The notes beneath the pieces were generated by a model, which had not been told where the DNA came from, ran no database searches, and saw nothing but the letters and a program-made list of their open reading frames with translations. A stretch of 64,000 bases of DNA from Enhygromyxa salina (GTDB taxonomy: Bacteria > Myxococcota_A > Polyangia > Nannocystales > Nannocystaceae), in the NCBI RefSeq assembly GCF_002994615.1, contig NZ_PVNK01000242.1, forward strand, positions 47,399-111,398. The letters are read 5' to 3'. The position numbers and the translations under genes are program-made. This document shows, piece by piece, positions 8,598 through 17,224 of this stretch (positions are counted from its first letter, which is position 1; each line of letters starts with the position of its first letter).

Positions 8598-9759
8598 CTT
8601 GTCCCACGCCTTCGATGATGCCCGGCCCGAGCAGTGCTGGAATTTTGGCCTGGCCCATGACCACCTGCTGATGTTCGCGAGCGACGACGTCCGCAACCCA
8701 GAGATGAAGAACAAGTGGCTCGAGCAACTCGAGCGCACGCAGATTAGCCCCGAGTACAGCGACTTCTTTCGACGGTGGCGGGCGACCTTGGATGGGCCGA
8801 GCACCCGTCGTCAAACCTGCGAAGCGGCGAGTCGATTATTCGTTGGCCACGGCAACCCGAGCGGGAGCGAGGTGGGTTTGACCGTGCATCATACCTGGGG
8901 AGCCCCCGTGATCCCGGGTTCAGCCCTCAAGGGTCTGCTGGCTCATCGAGTCACAACGCTATACGGCGCTCAATCGGGTGACGAGGACCCTGAGCGCGAA
9001 CGCTGGCGGGGGGTGACCTGGAACAAGAATCGGATCACGCGAGGCCCGGGTGATCTTTACCGAGTTCTCTTCGGGGCCCCTGATGCGGAGGATGCAGACG
9101 AGACTTCGGGTGCCTGCGCGGGGTCCGTCATCTTCCACGACGCTCTCTATGTCCCTCGTGCGGGAGAGAAGGACCACCCTTTCGCACGCGACGTCTTGAC
9201 CGTGCACCAAAAGAGCTACTACGACAGCTGCGGAGCATCAGCGCCCAATGACTACGACGACCCCAATCCGGTCGGATTTTTGAACGTCAAGCCGGGGGCG
9301 CGTTTCCTGCTCGCTCTCAGTGGCCCTGCTGACTGGACCGAACTCGCCATGCAACTGCTGCTCGAAGCCCTCGAAGATTGGGGCGTCGGTGGCAAGACAT
9401 CGCTGGGCTACGGGCGTCTGCTCGCCGTCGACGAGCACGCCGCGTCGGCGAGCGTTGCGACAAAGGCCAGTCCAAACGAGGACCCGCAGCCAATACGCGC
9501 CGGTCCATCTCAACTGCTGGTCGAGTTCGAAGCGGCTCTAAAGGGGAAAAAGGGCGTTGTCGTCCGGGAAACCCTCGAGCTCATGCTCGATCAATGGCCT
9601 GAACGCCTGGACAAGCTCGACGACAAGGAGCGCCGACGGGCCGCCAACAGTCTGAACAAGAAGTCCAGTAAGTTGAAGAAGGCCCGCGACAACGCCCTCA
9701 AAGCTCGTCTAAACGAGTGGATCGCTCGACTGCGAGGCGAGTCTGCGGACCCGACCTGA
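8581..9759 (+). CDS. cmr6: Type III-B CRISPR protein Cmr6 with basic C-terminal tail
   Basis: The 392-residue protein has the Cmr6/RAMP core: SRLFVGHGNPSGSEVGLTVH, then APVIPGSALKGLLAHRV and the Gly-rich WGVGGKTSLGYGRLL (about residues 270-285). Cmr6 caps the crRNA filament near Cmr1. After the core come about 100 further residues, rich in Lys, Arg and Glu and probably coiled coil (LNKKSSKLKKARDNALKARL), an extension beyond the usual family length. ATG 8581 and ATG 8587 are both possible starts, each overlapping the cmr5 end. It is the last cas gene of the operon; no array or adaptation gene follows. Confidence 0.88.
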   Translation: MTMRASLSHAFDDARPEQCWNFGLAHDHLLMFASDDVRNPEMKNKWLEQLERTQISPEYSDFFRRWRATLDGPSTRRQTCEAASRLFVGHGNPSGSEVGLTVHHTWGAPVIPGSALKGLLAHRVTTLYGAQSGDEDPERERWRGVTWNKNRITRGPGDLYRVLFGAPDAEDADETSGACAGSVIFHDALYVPRAGEKDHPFARDVLTVHQKSYYDSCGASAPNDYDDPNPVGFLNVKPGARFLLALSGPADWTELAMQLLLEALEDWGVGGKTSLGYGRLLAVDEHAASASVATKASPNEDPQPIRAGPSQLLVEFEAALKGKKGVVVRETLELMLDQWPERLDKLDDKERRRAANSLNKKSSKLKKARDNALKARLNEWIARLRGESADPT

Positions 9760-9909
9760 CCAGGAGAAAACCGCCCCTTTCCAGCCCCATGCGTTGGGTC
9801 CGCGGGCGGTCGCCTGAACTCGCCGCGGTGGGCCCCGACTCCAAGGCGAGACGACCGCCGTCGCGGCGACCTCGCGCTCGGCGATGCGCTCGAGGGCACG
9901 ACGCAGGCC

Positions 9910-10075
9910 CTAGCAGCCCGGGGTGCAATGCATCGTGTCGCCTCGCGCCGGAATCTTCGCCGAGAGCGCGAAGCCAAAACGCCGCTGTACCGGGCGTACT
10001 GCAAGTTTTCGCGACAAAGCCCTCGGCGAAAAGGCCAAGCGAGGCGGCGCGAGGCATTGCACCCCGGGCTGCTAG
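9910..10075. mobile_element. 166-bp fold-back (MITE-like) element, copy 1
   Basis: The element starts and ends with a perfect 22-bp inverted repeat (CTAGCAGCCCGGGGTGCAAT plus GC) and is imperfectly palindromic inside. It has no coding capacity. The same 166-bp element occurs in the opposite orientation at 51378-51543, and half of it at 19593-19677. Here it separates the CRISPR operon from the OmpA-like genes. The flanks 9760-9909 and 10076-10240 hold no gene I can support. Confidence 0.75.
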
Positions 10076-10240
10076 TCGTCGCGGGGATCGAGGCAGCCGA
10101 GGAGACGCACGTCAGAGGCGTGTGCTGCATCACTTAGAACACGAGCGAAGCGAGGCCCTCGCCAACTTGGTCCTCGGTTCGCGCCCGCCCGACCGGCGAG
10201 ACCCTCGTCGTCCCTGCCCCAACCGTGCTAGAGTCGGGCA

Positions 10241-12004
10241 ATGTCCTCCTGGCGTGGACGACGAGGTACGACGCTCAGATTGCCCTCATCGGGGAGCATG
10301 CAACGATGGCTCTGCCTCGGAACCAGAGTAGAGGATGCGACGCGGATCGAGCCTGACCGCGCCTTGTCGGTTCTGCGCCAGTCCACGAGCAGTACCTCGT
10401 GCAGCCTCAGCCAGGTCTGGGCCCTCATCTCTCGACAAGGTCTCGCCGGCCACTTGCCACGGTCGGCGCGCGAACAGTGGAGCCGGATTGGGTCAGCGCT
10501 GCGCTCAGGACAACTGACGATCTTCGAGCGTCCCCGCGCCCTGTCCAAGTACTCACACACAGACCCCGAGCTCCACGCCGACGAGACCGCCCCCGCCCCC
10601 GCGCCGATCAGCGACAACCTTCTCTCCTTGATGATCTCACGATGTGACCCGACACTCGAACAGCAGCCGCTGAAGTTCACGTATCTCCTGCGCGGGCTCG
10701 AGGGTCGCCCAGTGTTGCTCAAGATCGTCTCGGAGACCTTCCCCGGCCGGATCGTCCACGAGCGTGCCTTGTCCCCCGTCGAGACCCGCGATGGCTCCCA
10801 CGACGCCGAGTGGGACGGCATCATCACCCAGCCGGGCGCTCTCCAGGGCGAGCGCCTTGCCCCTCCCTACGGCCCCGCCAAGGTCGAACTCGTCTACGAC
10901 CAGACTTACCGCGACGAAGCGTCGTTCTCGCTCGCGCGGGCGGAGTATCTTTTCGCCCAGCGCTCGATGCTTCGTCACAAAAAGGGCTCGGCACTCCTGC
11001 TACCCGGGCCGCTCTCCGACTTCGAACATCCCCTGGTCGCGGTCGCTTGCTTGCTGCGGCGAGCGTCGCGCCTCGACGACCCGACGGTCGTGCTGGTGGG
11101 GCACGCCTCGCCGTCGGGCAGCGCCAGTGTTAACGACACGATCTCTCGTGCGAGGGCCGACGGGCTTTGCGCTCTTCTCGAGGAAGACACCGACGCGTGG
11201 GTCCGCATCGCGACCGATCATGGGAGCCTCCCCGAGATCGTGGCCTACTTCCACTACCTCACCACGTCACGCGGATGGGCGCTCACCGAATCCCCGCCGC
11301 CTCCCGACATCGCCACGAACGAGGCCAAGCCCATCGTCCGGCGGTTTCAGGAGCAGTACAACGAGTTCTTCGACGGCGACCTCGAGCCAGACGGCAAGTG
11401 CGGCAAGCTGACACTCGGTGCAGTGTTTCGAGCGCTGCGGCGAGACCTCGAGCAGGCCTGCGACGTCGTGGGGGCACCGCTCATTGCCCTACACGCCAAA
11501 ACGCCGACATTGGCGGCAAGCCATGCGTTTGCAACCGAGTTTGCCGAGGTGCAAGCCGACGAAGACGCGCAGCTGGTCGACGTCCTGGCCCTCCCTGCCG
11601 CCTCGGCCGATGGCCTTGGCCCCGAGCTCTTGTACCAAAGCGCCAGCTTCCGTGGTCAAGAGGTCCCTACAGAGGAAGCAGAGCTTGGCAACATGTTCAT
11701 CGGTGAACTGGTGCTGGCAACAGACATTCACTTCGACAGGCGGACCCAAAGCGGGGTGGTCTTCGAGCTCGAAGGTTCCGGAGGGTTTCAGCGAACGGTG
11801 TCGATGGAGGAAGGCGCGCAAAACGGCGCCGAGACCGACCTTCGGTTCGATGGCGTTCCCAAGGATCAGCGATACACCCTGTACTGCCACTACGAGAGCG
11901 GCTCTCGACTCGCCGTGTTCGACCAGTTGTCCTGGGGAGAAATGTTGCACAACAAAGACTCGTTTGAAGATGTCGTCGACCCTTTCTCGGGGGAGCCGGT
12001 CTGA
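10241..12004 (+). CDS. OmpA-like protein with peptidoglycan-binding-like motif
   Basis: A 587-residue protein. Around residues 285-325 it has an OmpA-C-like segment (PTVVLVGHASPSGSASVNDT, then ISRARADGLCALLEED). Around residues 365-400 it has a peptidoglycan-binding-1-like pattern (PIVRRFQEQYNEFF, then DGKCGKLTLGAVF). No signal peptide or membrane segment is visible, so it may be delivered by another route or act as a cell-wall-binding adaptor. The stop overlaps the next start by one base. The N-terminal 100 residues are not recognisable, and the ATG at 10241 has no clear ribosome site. Confidence 0.6.
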   Translation: MSSWRGRRGTTLRLPSSGSMQRWLCLGTRVEDATRIEPDRALSVLRQSTSSTSCSLSQVWALISRQGLAGHLPRSAREQWSRIGSALRSGQLTIFERPRALSKYSHTDPELHADETAPAPAPISDNLLSLMISRCDPTLEQQPLKFTYLLRGLEGRPVLLKIVSETFPGRIVHERALSPVETRDGSHDAEWDGIITQPGALQGERLAPPYGPAKVELVYDQTYRDEASFSLARAEYLFAQRSMLRHKKGSALLLPGPLSDFEHPLVAVACLLRRASRLDDPTVVLVGHASPSGSASVNDTISRARADGLCALLEEDTDAWVRIATDHGSLPEIVAYFHYLTTSRGWALTESPPPPDIATNEAKPIVRRFQEQYNEFFDGDLEPDGKCGKLTLGAVFRALRRDLEQACDVVGAPLIALHAKTPTLAASHAFATEFAEVQADEDAQLVDVLALPAASADGLGPELLYQSASFRGQEVPTEEAELGNMFIGELVLATDIHFDRRTQSGVVFELEGSGGFQRTVSMEEGAQNGAETDLRFDGVPKDQRYTLYCHYESGSRLAVFDQLSWGEMLHNKDSFEDVVDPFSGEPV

Positions 12005-13983
12005 TGTCCGTCGAGGAGCGAACCCTGCCCGACGGCAGTGTCGTCTGTCGCACCCGCGCGTATGCCAAACGCGAGGAACTGCCCGACACCCCCGACGCCG
12101 CGAGCGTCGTCATCGGCGTCTCCGACTGTCAGGAACAGGCCTTCGAGCCCGAGCACAGCCAGCTCAAAGACCTCACAGGCCGCTACCAAAACGACAACTG
12201 GGCCGCCAACATCAACCAGGCGGGAAACCAACTGTGCCTGTGGCTCTGCCGACTGCCAAATCTCCTGAATGAGAGGTGGGGGACGGTCGAAGAGATCTAC
12301 GGTGAAGCCGACAACGCGACCGGAACATCGTGGGGTCTGTACGACGCCAGCGAGTCCCTCGTTGGTGAACTCAAGGTGCTCGCGGCGGGAAAGATCGAGA
12401 TCCATGGAGAGGTCGGTAAGACGCGCCCGCTGGTCCGCTCATCGACCCGCGCCACGCTATCACAGCGCGCGATCAAGAGCATCGCCGCTGTGGCGAACTC
12501 CATTACCGACAAGCGCGGCGGCCAGATGTTGGACCTCGAGCACCAGCCGTACCCAGCAGCCTGGACCCACCACCTCAAGGAGACCCTGCTGTGCCACGAA
12601 TTCCGTGCAATGATGCAGGAGATCGTCAAGCAAAAACCGTCGGGAGAAATGGACACTGATCTCGCCAGGAGCATCAGGAAGCTCCTCACGTACATCCGCG
12701 ACGAATGTGCGATATTGTTCTTTGGCCTTCAGGACTCGAGAACCAAATTTGCAGATCTGAAGGGGCTTTTAATGGCCGGCTGGCCCACGCGCGATCTTTT
12801 CCATACGGTCGTGTCGCTCATCCTTCAGAAGGAAATCAAGCTGCTCATTCCCGATGGCTCAATGCGCAATGACACGTACCAGGGCTGGCTCGAGCGCATT
12901 GTAGCATTTGCCAAGAATAACTGCCAGAACCTCATCTCAAACGAGTTACGTTACTGCCTGAGCCGGTTTTTGGGGATCTACCCCAAACTGCACGAATACA
13001 AACTCAGCATCGACGCACTAGGAACCGCCTACGAAGTCGACATGGGCAAGAAAATCTCTAAAAAGGTAGGGAAAAAGGCGACCGAAAAATTCGGAGACGA
13101 GTGGGGGAGGGCCGTCGAGGACATAGTCGACAATCTCCAGGTACACGCCGGAGTCAAAGCGTTCGCCGGACCAATCACCATCGAGTCGATCGACCCGCCG
13201 TGGAGTACCACGCGTGCGATCACCCTCGCCTTCGCAGGCGTGGGGGGTGGCTCATCCTCCACTGCCGATGTCCTCAAACTCCAGGGAACTGGAAGCGTCA
13301 GAACGCCGACTGTTTTCGGTCCCGAGGACTTTGACGGCCCCCTCACCGTTTTCCGCGGCATCACGGCTCACCTAGACGGGCAAGAGATGGAGATGCGCCT
13401 GCTCATCAAAGGAAGCGGCGCGAACGCCCAGGTCATCGCCAACATCGACAAGTTAGATACGGATCTACCGGGCGAGGCCCTTGCCCACGGTTGGGGGGCT
13501 ATCTTCCCGACTGACGACGCAAAACAGGTGATCGACCCGCCCAAGATGAGGTTTGAAGACGTCACCTCGGGCTACATCGACAAAAAAAACTTCCAGTTTC
13601 ACCTGTCGAGCGCGACCCTACGCGGCAACGGGCATGTCGCGCTCAAGAAGTGGGCGGCACGTGAACTCGCTCTACTCGAGGACCCCAAAGGAGACCTCCA
13701 GATCATGGGGTTCGCCGATCGTTTGGGGCGCAAGTGGTACAACGACGTGCTCTCGGAGTCGCGGGCCAAGAATGTGGATCGAGCGCTGCGCGCTGCCCTG
13801 GGCGGCAGGCTCGCCGCCTTGACGACCGTCAGCAGCTACGGTGAACGGTACCTGGCTCTTCTGGACGAACACTTGCACTTTCCGGCCCCCGATAACGTAG
13901 CCAGTCCTGAGTGGCGCCGAGTGATCCTGTTGCTGAGCCAACAACTTGCGCTAACGTTCATCGTGGAGGAAAATACACCGTGA
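12004..13983 (+). CDS. Large protein with C-terminal OmpA-like domain
   Basis: The 659-residue protein is unrecognised over its first two thirds. Its last ~130 residues form an OmpA/MotB-like domain (LQIMGFADRLGRKWYNDVLS, ESRAKNVDRALRAALGG, then PEWRRVILLL), the fold that holds peptidoglycan. No signal peptide is visible. Base use in the middle (about 12600-13200) is less GC-rich than in the neighbours, with more AAA and ATT codons. It is coupled at both ends: one base overlaps the upstream gene, and its TGA overlaps the GTG of the RCC1 lipoprotein as GTGA. Confidence 0.6.
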   Translation: MSVEERTLPDGSVVCRTRAYAKREELPDTPDAASVVIGVSDCQEQAFEPEHSQLKDLTGRYQNDNWAANINQAGNQLCLWLCRLPNLLNERWGTVEEIYGEADNATGTSWGLYDASESLVGELKVLAAGKIEIHGEVGKTRPLVRSSTRATLSQRAIKSIAAVANSITDKRGGQMLDLEHQPYPAAWTHHLKETLLCHEFRAMMQEIVKQKPSGEMDTDLARSIRKLLTYIRDECAILFFGLQDSRTKFADLKGLLMAGWPTRDLFHTVVSLILQKEIKLLIPDGSMRNDTYQGWLERIVAFAKNNCQNLISNELRYCLSRFLGIYPKLHEYKLSIDALGTAYEVDMGKKISKKVGKKATEKFGDEWGRAVEDIVDNLQVHAGVKAFAGPITIESIDPPWSTTRAITLAFAGVGGGSSSTADVLKLQGTGSVRTPTVFGPEDFDGPLTVFRGITAHLDGQEMEMRLLIKGSGANAQVIANIDKLDTDLPGEALAHGWGAIFPTDDAKQVIDPPKMRFEDVTSGYIDKKNFQFHLSSATLRGNGHVALKKWAARELALLEDPKGDLQIMGFADRLGRKWYNDVLSESRAKNVDRALRAALGGRLAALTTVSSYGERYLALLDEHLHFPAPDNVASPEWRRVILLLSQQLALTFIVEENTP

Positions 13984-15473
13984 CCCGCTGGATGCGCATC
14001 TTGGCAGCCTCGTTGCTCGCCCTGGGGAGTTGCGAACGGGTGGATAGGTCATCGCGCAGCGGCACCGCGCCAACCGAGGAACCGCAGCCCTCCGCCCATA
14101 ATCCCGTCCCGGCCCCCGCGTCGGGAGCGACCCTCGAGGGGGTCGTGGCGATCGACGCCCACCCCAACGGCGAGTTCGCCTGCGCCCTCGTCGATGACGG
14201 TCAGGTGTATTGCTGGGGCGGACTGGCGGAGGCATATCGCTGCGACGTACTTCAGCCCGGCCCACACCCGCGTCGCGTCCTGGGGCTGTTTGATGCGACA
14301 CAGATCGCTGTGGACGAGGAGCGCGCGTATGCTCGCCGCGCCAACGGAGAGATCGTGTCCTGGGGCCGCGGCGCTTTCGCCCGTGGCTACTTCAGGTCCG
14401 CCGCAGACGGAGAGATCGAGATCGAGCGAGCGGTGCATCACGACCTAGCGAGGCGATGGGACAACCACTGTTTCGCCGACTGCAGCAACACAGCGGTGTC
14501 CACCCGGGTGTGCACGAGCGATCTCTACAGCCCGCTTTGCTTTGCGACGGACGCAGGCGTGGCCTGCGACCGCTCCAGGGAGTTTCTGGGCCCGCGGGCA
14601 CCGAAGCTAAAGGTTCTGCGCCACCCCCTTACATGGAACAAGGATGGACAGGGGATGGCCCTGCAGGTACGGGCGGTCGAAAACAACTGCATCCTCACCA
14701 CGAAAGGCGAGGTCCGATGCAATGCGTTTTCCGACGATGGCGTCGAGCCGCAACTCATCGAATTACCAGGCCACGCGACCGACCTTTCGTTCACAATGGG
14801 GGACGCAGGCTACCGCTACGTCGCCACGCTCGACGACGGACGTATCTTCCGCTGGGACATCGGCGAGCGCCAAACCAAGCCCGAACTCATCGCTACAATC
14901 GCCGGAGTCAAAGCCGTCGAGTTTGTCCGCGCAACGGGTTGGGGTGACATCTGCGCCCTCGATGCGAAAGGCCAAGTCTGGTGCTGGTTCGATGCTTCCC
15001 CCGACGACTGGGTGCCTACGACGTGCCGCACAAGCCGCGACGGCCCGGCGCTCGTGCCCGGGCTGCCGCGAACCACCCAACTCATGGGAGCCTGGAATCT
15101 AGCCTGTGCTCTGGGCGTCGACCAGCGCGTACGGTGCTGGGGCATCGCGTTCGGGCTCGGTACCCTTGGCCCCTCCGACACGGACCGTTCGAGCGCGAAC
15201 TTCATCTGCGACCCGATCTTAGTTAGCTCGCCACAACCCGGCCAGGACCAAGCGCCGCCCAACCCAAACGACGCCGCGCCGACCTGCGCCAAGCTCTCAT
15301 CGGCGACGGAATTCGTGCCGTGGGACCAGGGAGCCTTCCTCGAGTATGAGCCAGATGAGCCAGAAGATCCGGACCTGGGGGCTGCCGCAGAACCGGGTCC
15401 TCGTCTCGGCCGCGGCAAGGTACGCATGCGAGCTTGCCCGGGCACGGGGCCCCTGTACCCGCTTGACCTGTAA
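13980..15473 (+). CDS. RCC1-repeat lipoprotein, copy 1
   Basis: The 497-residue product starts VTRWMRILAASLLALGSC, a lipoprotein signal peptide with its lipobox Cys. RCC1-like blades follow, each with a strand such as ACALVDDGQVYCWGGL, CILTTKGEVRCNAFSD or ICALDAKGQVWCWFDA. Such proteins fold as beta-propellers and bind partners at the cell surface; the ligand is unknown. Paired Cys residues in the blades suggest disulphides. GTG 13980 was chosen because it overlaps the upstream stop as GTGA after a GGAGGAAA site. A TAA at 15471 ends it about ten codons before the matching stop of copy 2. Confidence 0.75.
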   Translation: MTRWMRILAASLLALGSCERVDRSSRSGTAPTEEPQPSAHNPVPAPASGATLEGVVAIDAHPNGEFACALVDDGQVYCWGGLAEAYRCDVLQPGPHPRRVLGLFDATQIAVDEERAYARRANGEIVSWGRGAFARGYFRSAADGEIEIERAVHHDLARRWDNHCFADCSNTAVSTRVCTSDLYSPLCFATDAGVACDRSREFLGPRAPKLKVLRHPLTWNKDGQGMALQVRAVENNCILTTKGEVRCNAFSDDGVEPQLIELPGHATDLSFTMGDAGYRYVATLDDGRIFRWDIGERQTKPELIATIAGVKAVEFVRATGWGDICALDAKGQVWCWFDASPDDWVPTTCRTSRDGPALVPGLPRTTQLMGAWNLACALGVDQRVRCWGIAFGLGTLGPSDTDRSSANFICDPILVSSPQPGQDQAPPNPNDAAPTCAKLSSATEFVPWDQGAFLEYEPDEPEDPDLGAAAEPGPRLGRGKVRMRACPGTGPLYPLDL

Positions 15474-15562
15474 TCCCCCCACCTCGAGCCGCCCCCCGAA
15501 TAGGCCCTTTACTCAGGTCGCCAACAACTTGCGCTAACGTTCATCGTGGAGGAAAACACACC

Positions 15563-17077
15563 GTGACCCGCTGGATGCGCATCTTGGCCGCCTCGTCGCT
15601 CGCCCTGGGGAGTTGCGAACGGGTGGATAGGTCCTCGCGCAGCGGCGCCGCGCCAACCGAGGAGCCGCAGCCCCCCGCCCATCATCCCGTCCCGGCCCCC
15701 GCGTCGGGAGCGACCCTCGAGGGGGTCGTGGCGATCGACGCCCACCCCAGGGGCGAGTTCGCCTGCGCCCTCGTCGATGACGGTCAGGTGTATTGCTGGG
15801 GCGGACTGGCGGAGGCATACCGCTGCGACGTAATTCAGCCCGGCCCGCACCCGCGTCGCGTCCTGGGGCTCTCTGATGCGACACAGATCGCTGTGGACGA
15901 GGAGCGCGCGTATGCTCGCCGCGCCAACGGAGAGATCGTGTCCTGGGGCCGCGGCGCTTTCGCCCGTGGTTACTTCAGGTCCGCCGCAGACGGAGAGTTC
16001 GAGATCGAGCGAGCGGTGCATCACGACCTAGCGAGGCGATGGGACAACCACTGTTTCGCCGACTGCAGCAACACAGCGGTGTCCACCCGGGTGTGCACGA
16101 GCGATCTCTACAGCCCGCTTTGCTTTGCGACGGACGCAGGCGTGGCCTGCGACCGCTCCTGGGAGTTTCTGGGCCCGTGGGAAACGAAGCGAAAGGTTCT
16201 CCGCCACCCCCTTACATGGAACACGGATGGACAGGGGATGGCCCTGCAAGTACGGGAGGTCGAAAACAACTGCATCCTCACCACGAACGGCGAGGTGCGA
16301 TGCAATGCGTTTTCCGTCGATGGCGTCGAGCCGCAGCCCATCGAATTACCAGGCCACGCGACCGACCTTTCGTTCACAACGGGGGACGCAGGCTACCGCT
16401 ACGTCGCCACGCTCGACGACGGACGTATCTTCCGCTGGGACATCGGCTGGCACCAAACCAAGCCGGAGCTCATCGCTACAATCGCTGGAGTCAAAGCCGT
16501 CGAGTTTGTCCGCGCGACGGGTTGGGGAGACATCTGCGCCCTCGATGCGAAAGGCCAAGTCTGGTGCTGGTTCGATGCTTCCCCCGACGACTGGGTGCCT
16601 ACGACGTGCCGCACAAGCCGCGACGGCCCGGCGCTCGTGCCCGGGCTGCCGCGAACCACCCAACTCATGGGAGCCTGGAATCTAGCCTGTGCTCTGGGCG
16701 TCGACCAGCGCGTACGGTGCTGGGGCATCGCGTTCGGGCTCGGAACCCTTGGCCCCTCCGACACGGACCGTTCGAGCGCGAACTTCATCTGCGACCCCAT
16801 CTTAGTTAGCTCGCCACAACCCGGCCAGGACCAAGCGCCACCCAACCCAAACGACGCCGCGCCGACCTGCGCCAAGCTCTCATCGGCGACGGAATTCGTG
16901 CCGTGGGACCAGGGGGCCTTCGTCGAGTATGAGCCAGAAGATCCGGACCTGCGGACTGCCGCAGAGCCGGATCCTCGTCCCGGCCGCGACAAGGTACGCA
17001 TGCTAGCTTGCCCGGGCACGGGCCCCCTGTACCCGCTCGAGCCGGAATCCCCCCACGTCGAGCCGCCCCCCGAATAG
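15563..17077 (+). CDS. RCC1-repeat lipoprotein, copy 2
   Basis: A 504-residue near-duplicate of the preceding gene, with the same lipoprotein signal (TRWMRILAASSLALGSC) and the same propeller blades. Substitutions are scattered and mostly mild; one Pro-Asp-Glu triplet is missing near residue 460. The frame reads through the position where copy 1 stops and ends with PHVEPPPE. The GTG start keeps the duplicated GGAGGAAA site, but the upstream gene is reduced to its last few codons, so translation is independent. Confidence 0.75.
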   Translation: MTRWMRILAASSLALGSCERVDRSSRSGAAPTEEPQPPAHHPVPAPASGATLEGVVAIDAHPRGEFACALVDDGQVYCWGGLAEAYRCDVIQPGPHPRRVLGLSDATQIAVDEERAYARRANGEIVSWGRGAFARGYFRSAADGEFEIERAVHHDLARRWDNHCFADCSNTAVSTRVCTSDLYSPLCFATDAGVACDRSWEFLGPWETKRKVLRHPLTWNTDGQGMALQVREVENNCILTTNGEVRCNAFSVDGVEPQPIELPGHATDLSFTTGDAGYRYVATLDDGRIFRWDIGWHQTKPELIATIAGVKAVEFVRATGWGDICALDAKGQVWCWFDASPDDWVPTTCRTSRDGPALVPGLPRTTQLMGAWNLACALGVDQRVRCWGIAFGLGTLGPSDTDRSSANFICDPILVSSPQPGQDQAPPNPNDAAPTCAKLSSATEFVPWDQGAFVEYEPEDPDLRTAAEPDPRPGRDKVRMLACPGTGPLYPLEPESPHVEPPPE

Positions 17078-17224
17078 GAGTTGTCGTGTGCGGGGCGAAG
17101 GTCGAAAGTGGCAACTGCACGTGCACGACAGACAAGCCCGAAGGACCCCCGCGCGGCTCGACGGCCACGTCGCGTTTCGCAAGGCCAAGGTCGGCGAGCG
17201 ACTCGTGCCGCGAGGGGCCAACGC

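Larger units (their letters stand above)
13937..17078 (+). repeat. 1.6-kb tandem duplication carrying the RCC1 lipoprotein gene
   Basis: Bases 13937-15504 and 15520-17078 are near-identical direct repeats joined by a 15-base linker. The unit starts inside the 3' end of the OmpA-like gene (AACTTGCGCTAACGTTCATC) and ends at CCCCCCGAATAGG. Copy 2 lacks 9 bases near its end (one Pro-Asp-Glu triplet) and has scattered substitutions. The second unit inherited the ribosome site along with the last ~45 bases of the upstream gene. Confidence 0.9.

Noticed and set aside
9760..10240. CRISPR array or adaptation genes after cmr6
   Set aside because: The stretch contains the fold-back element and unrelated unique sequence; no repeated 28-37-bp units and no cas1/cas2-like frame.
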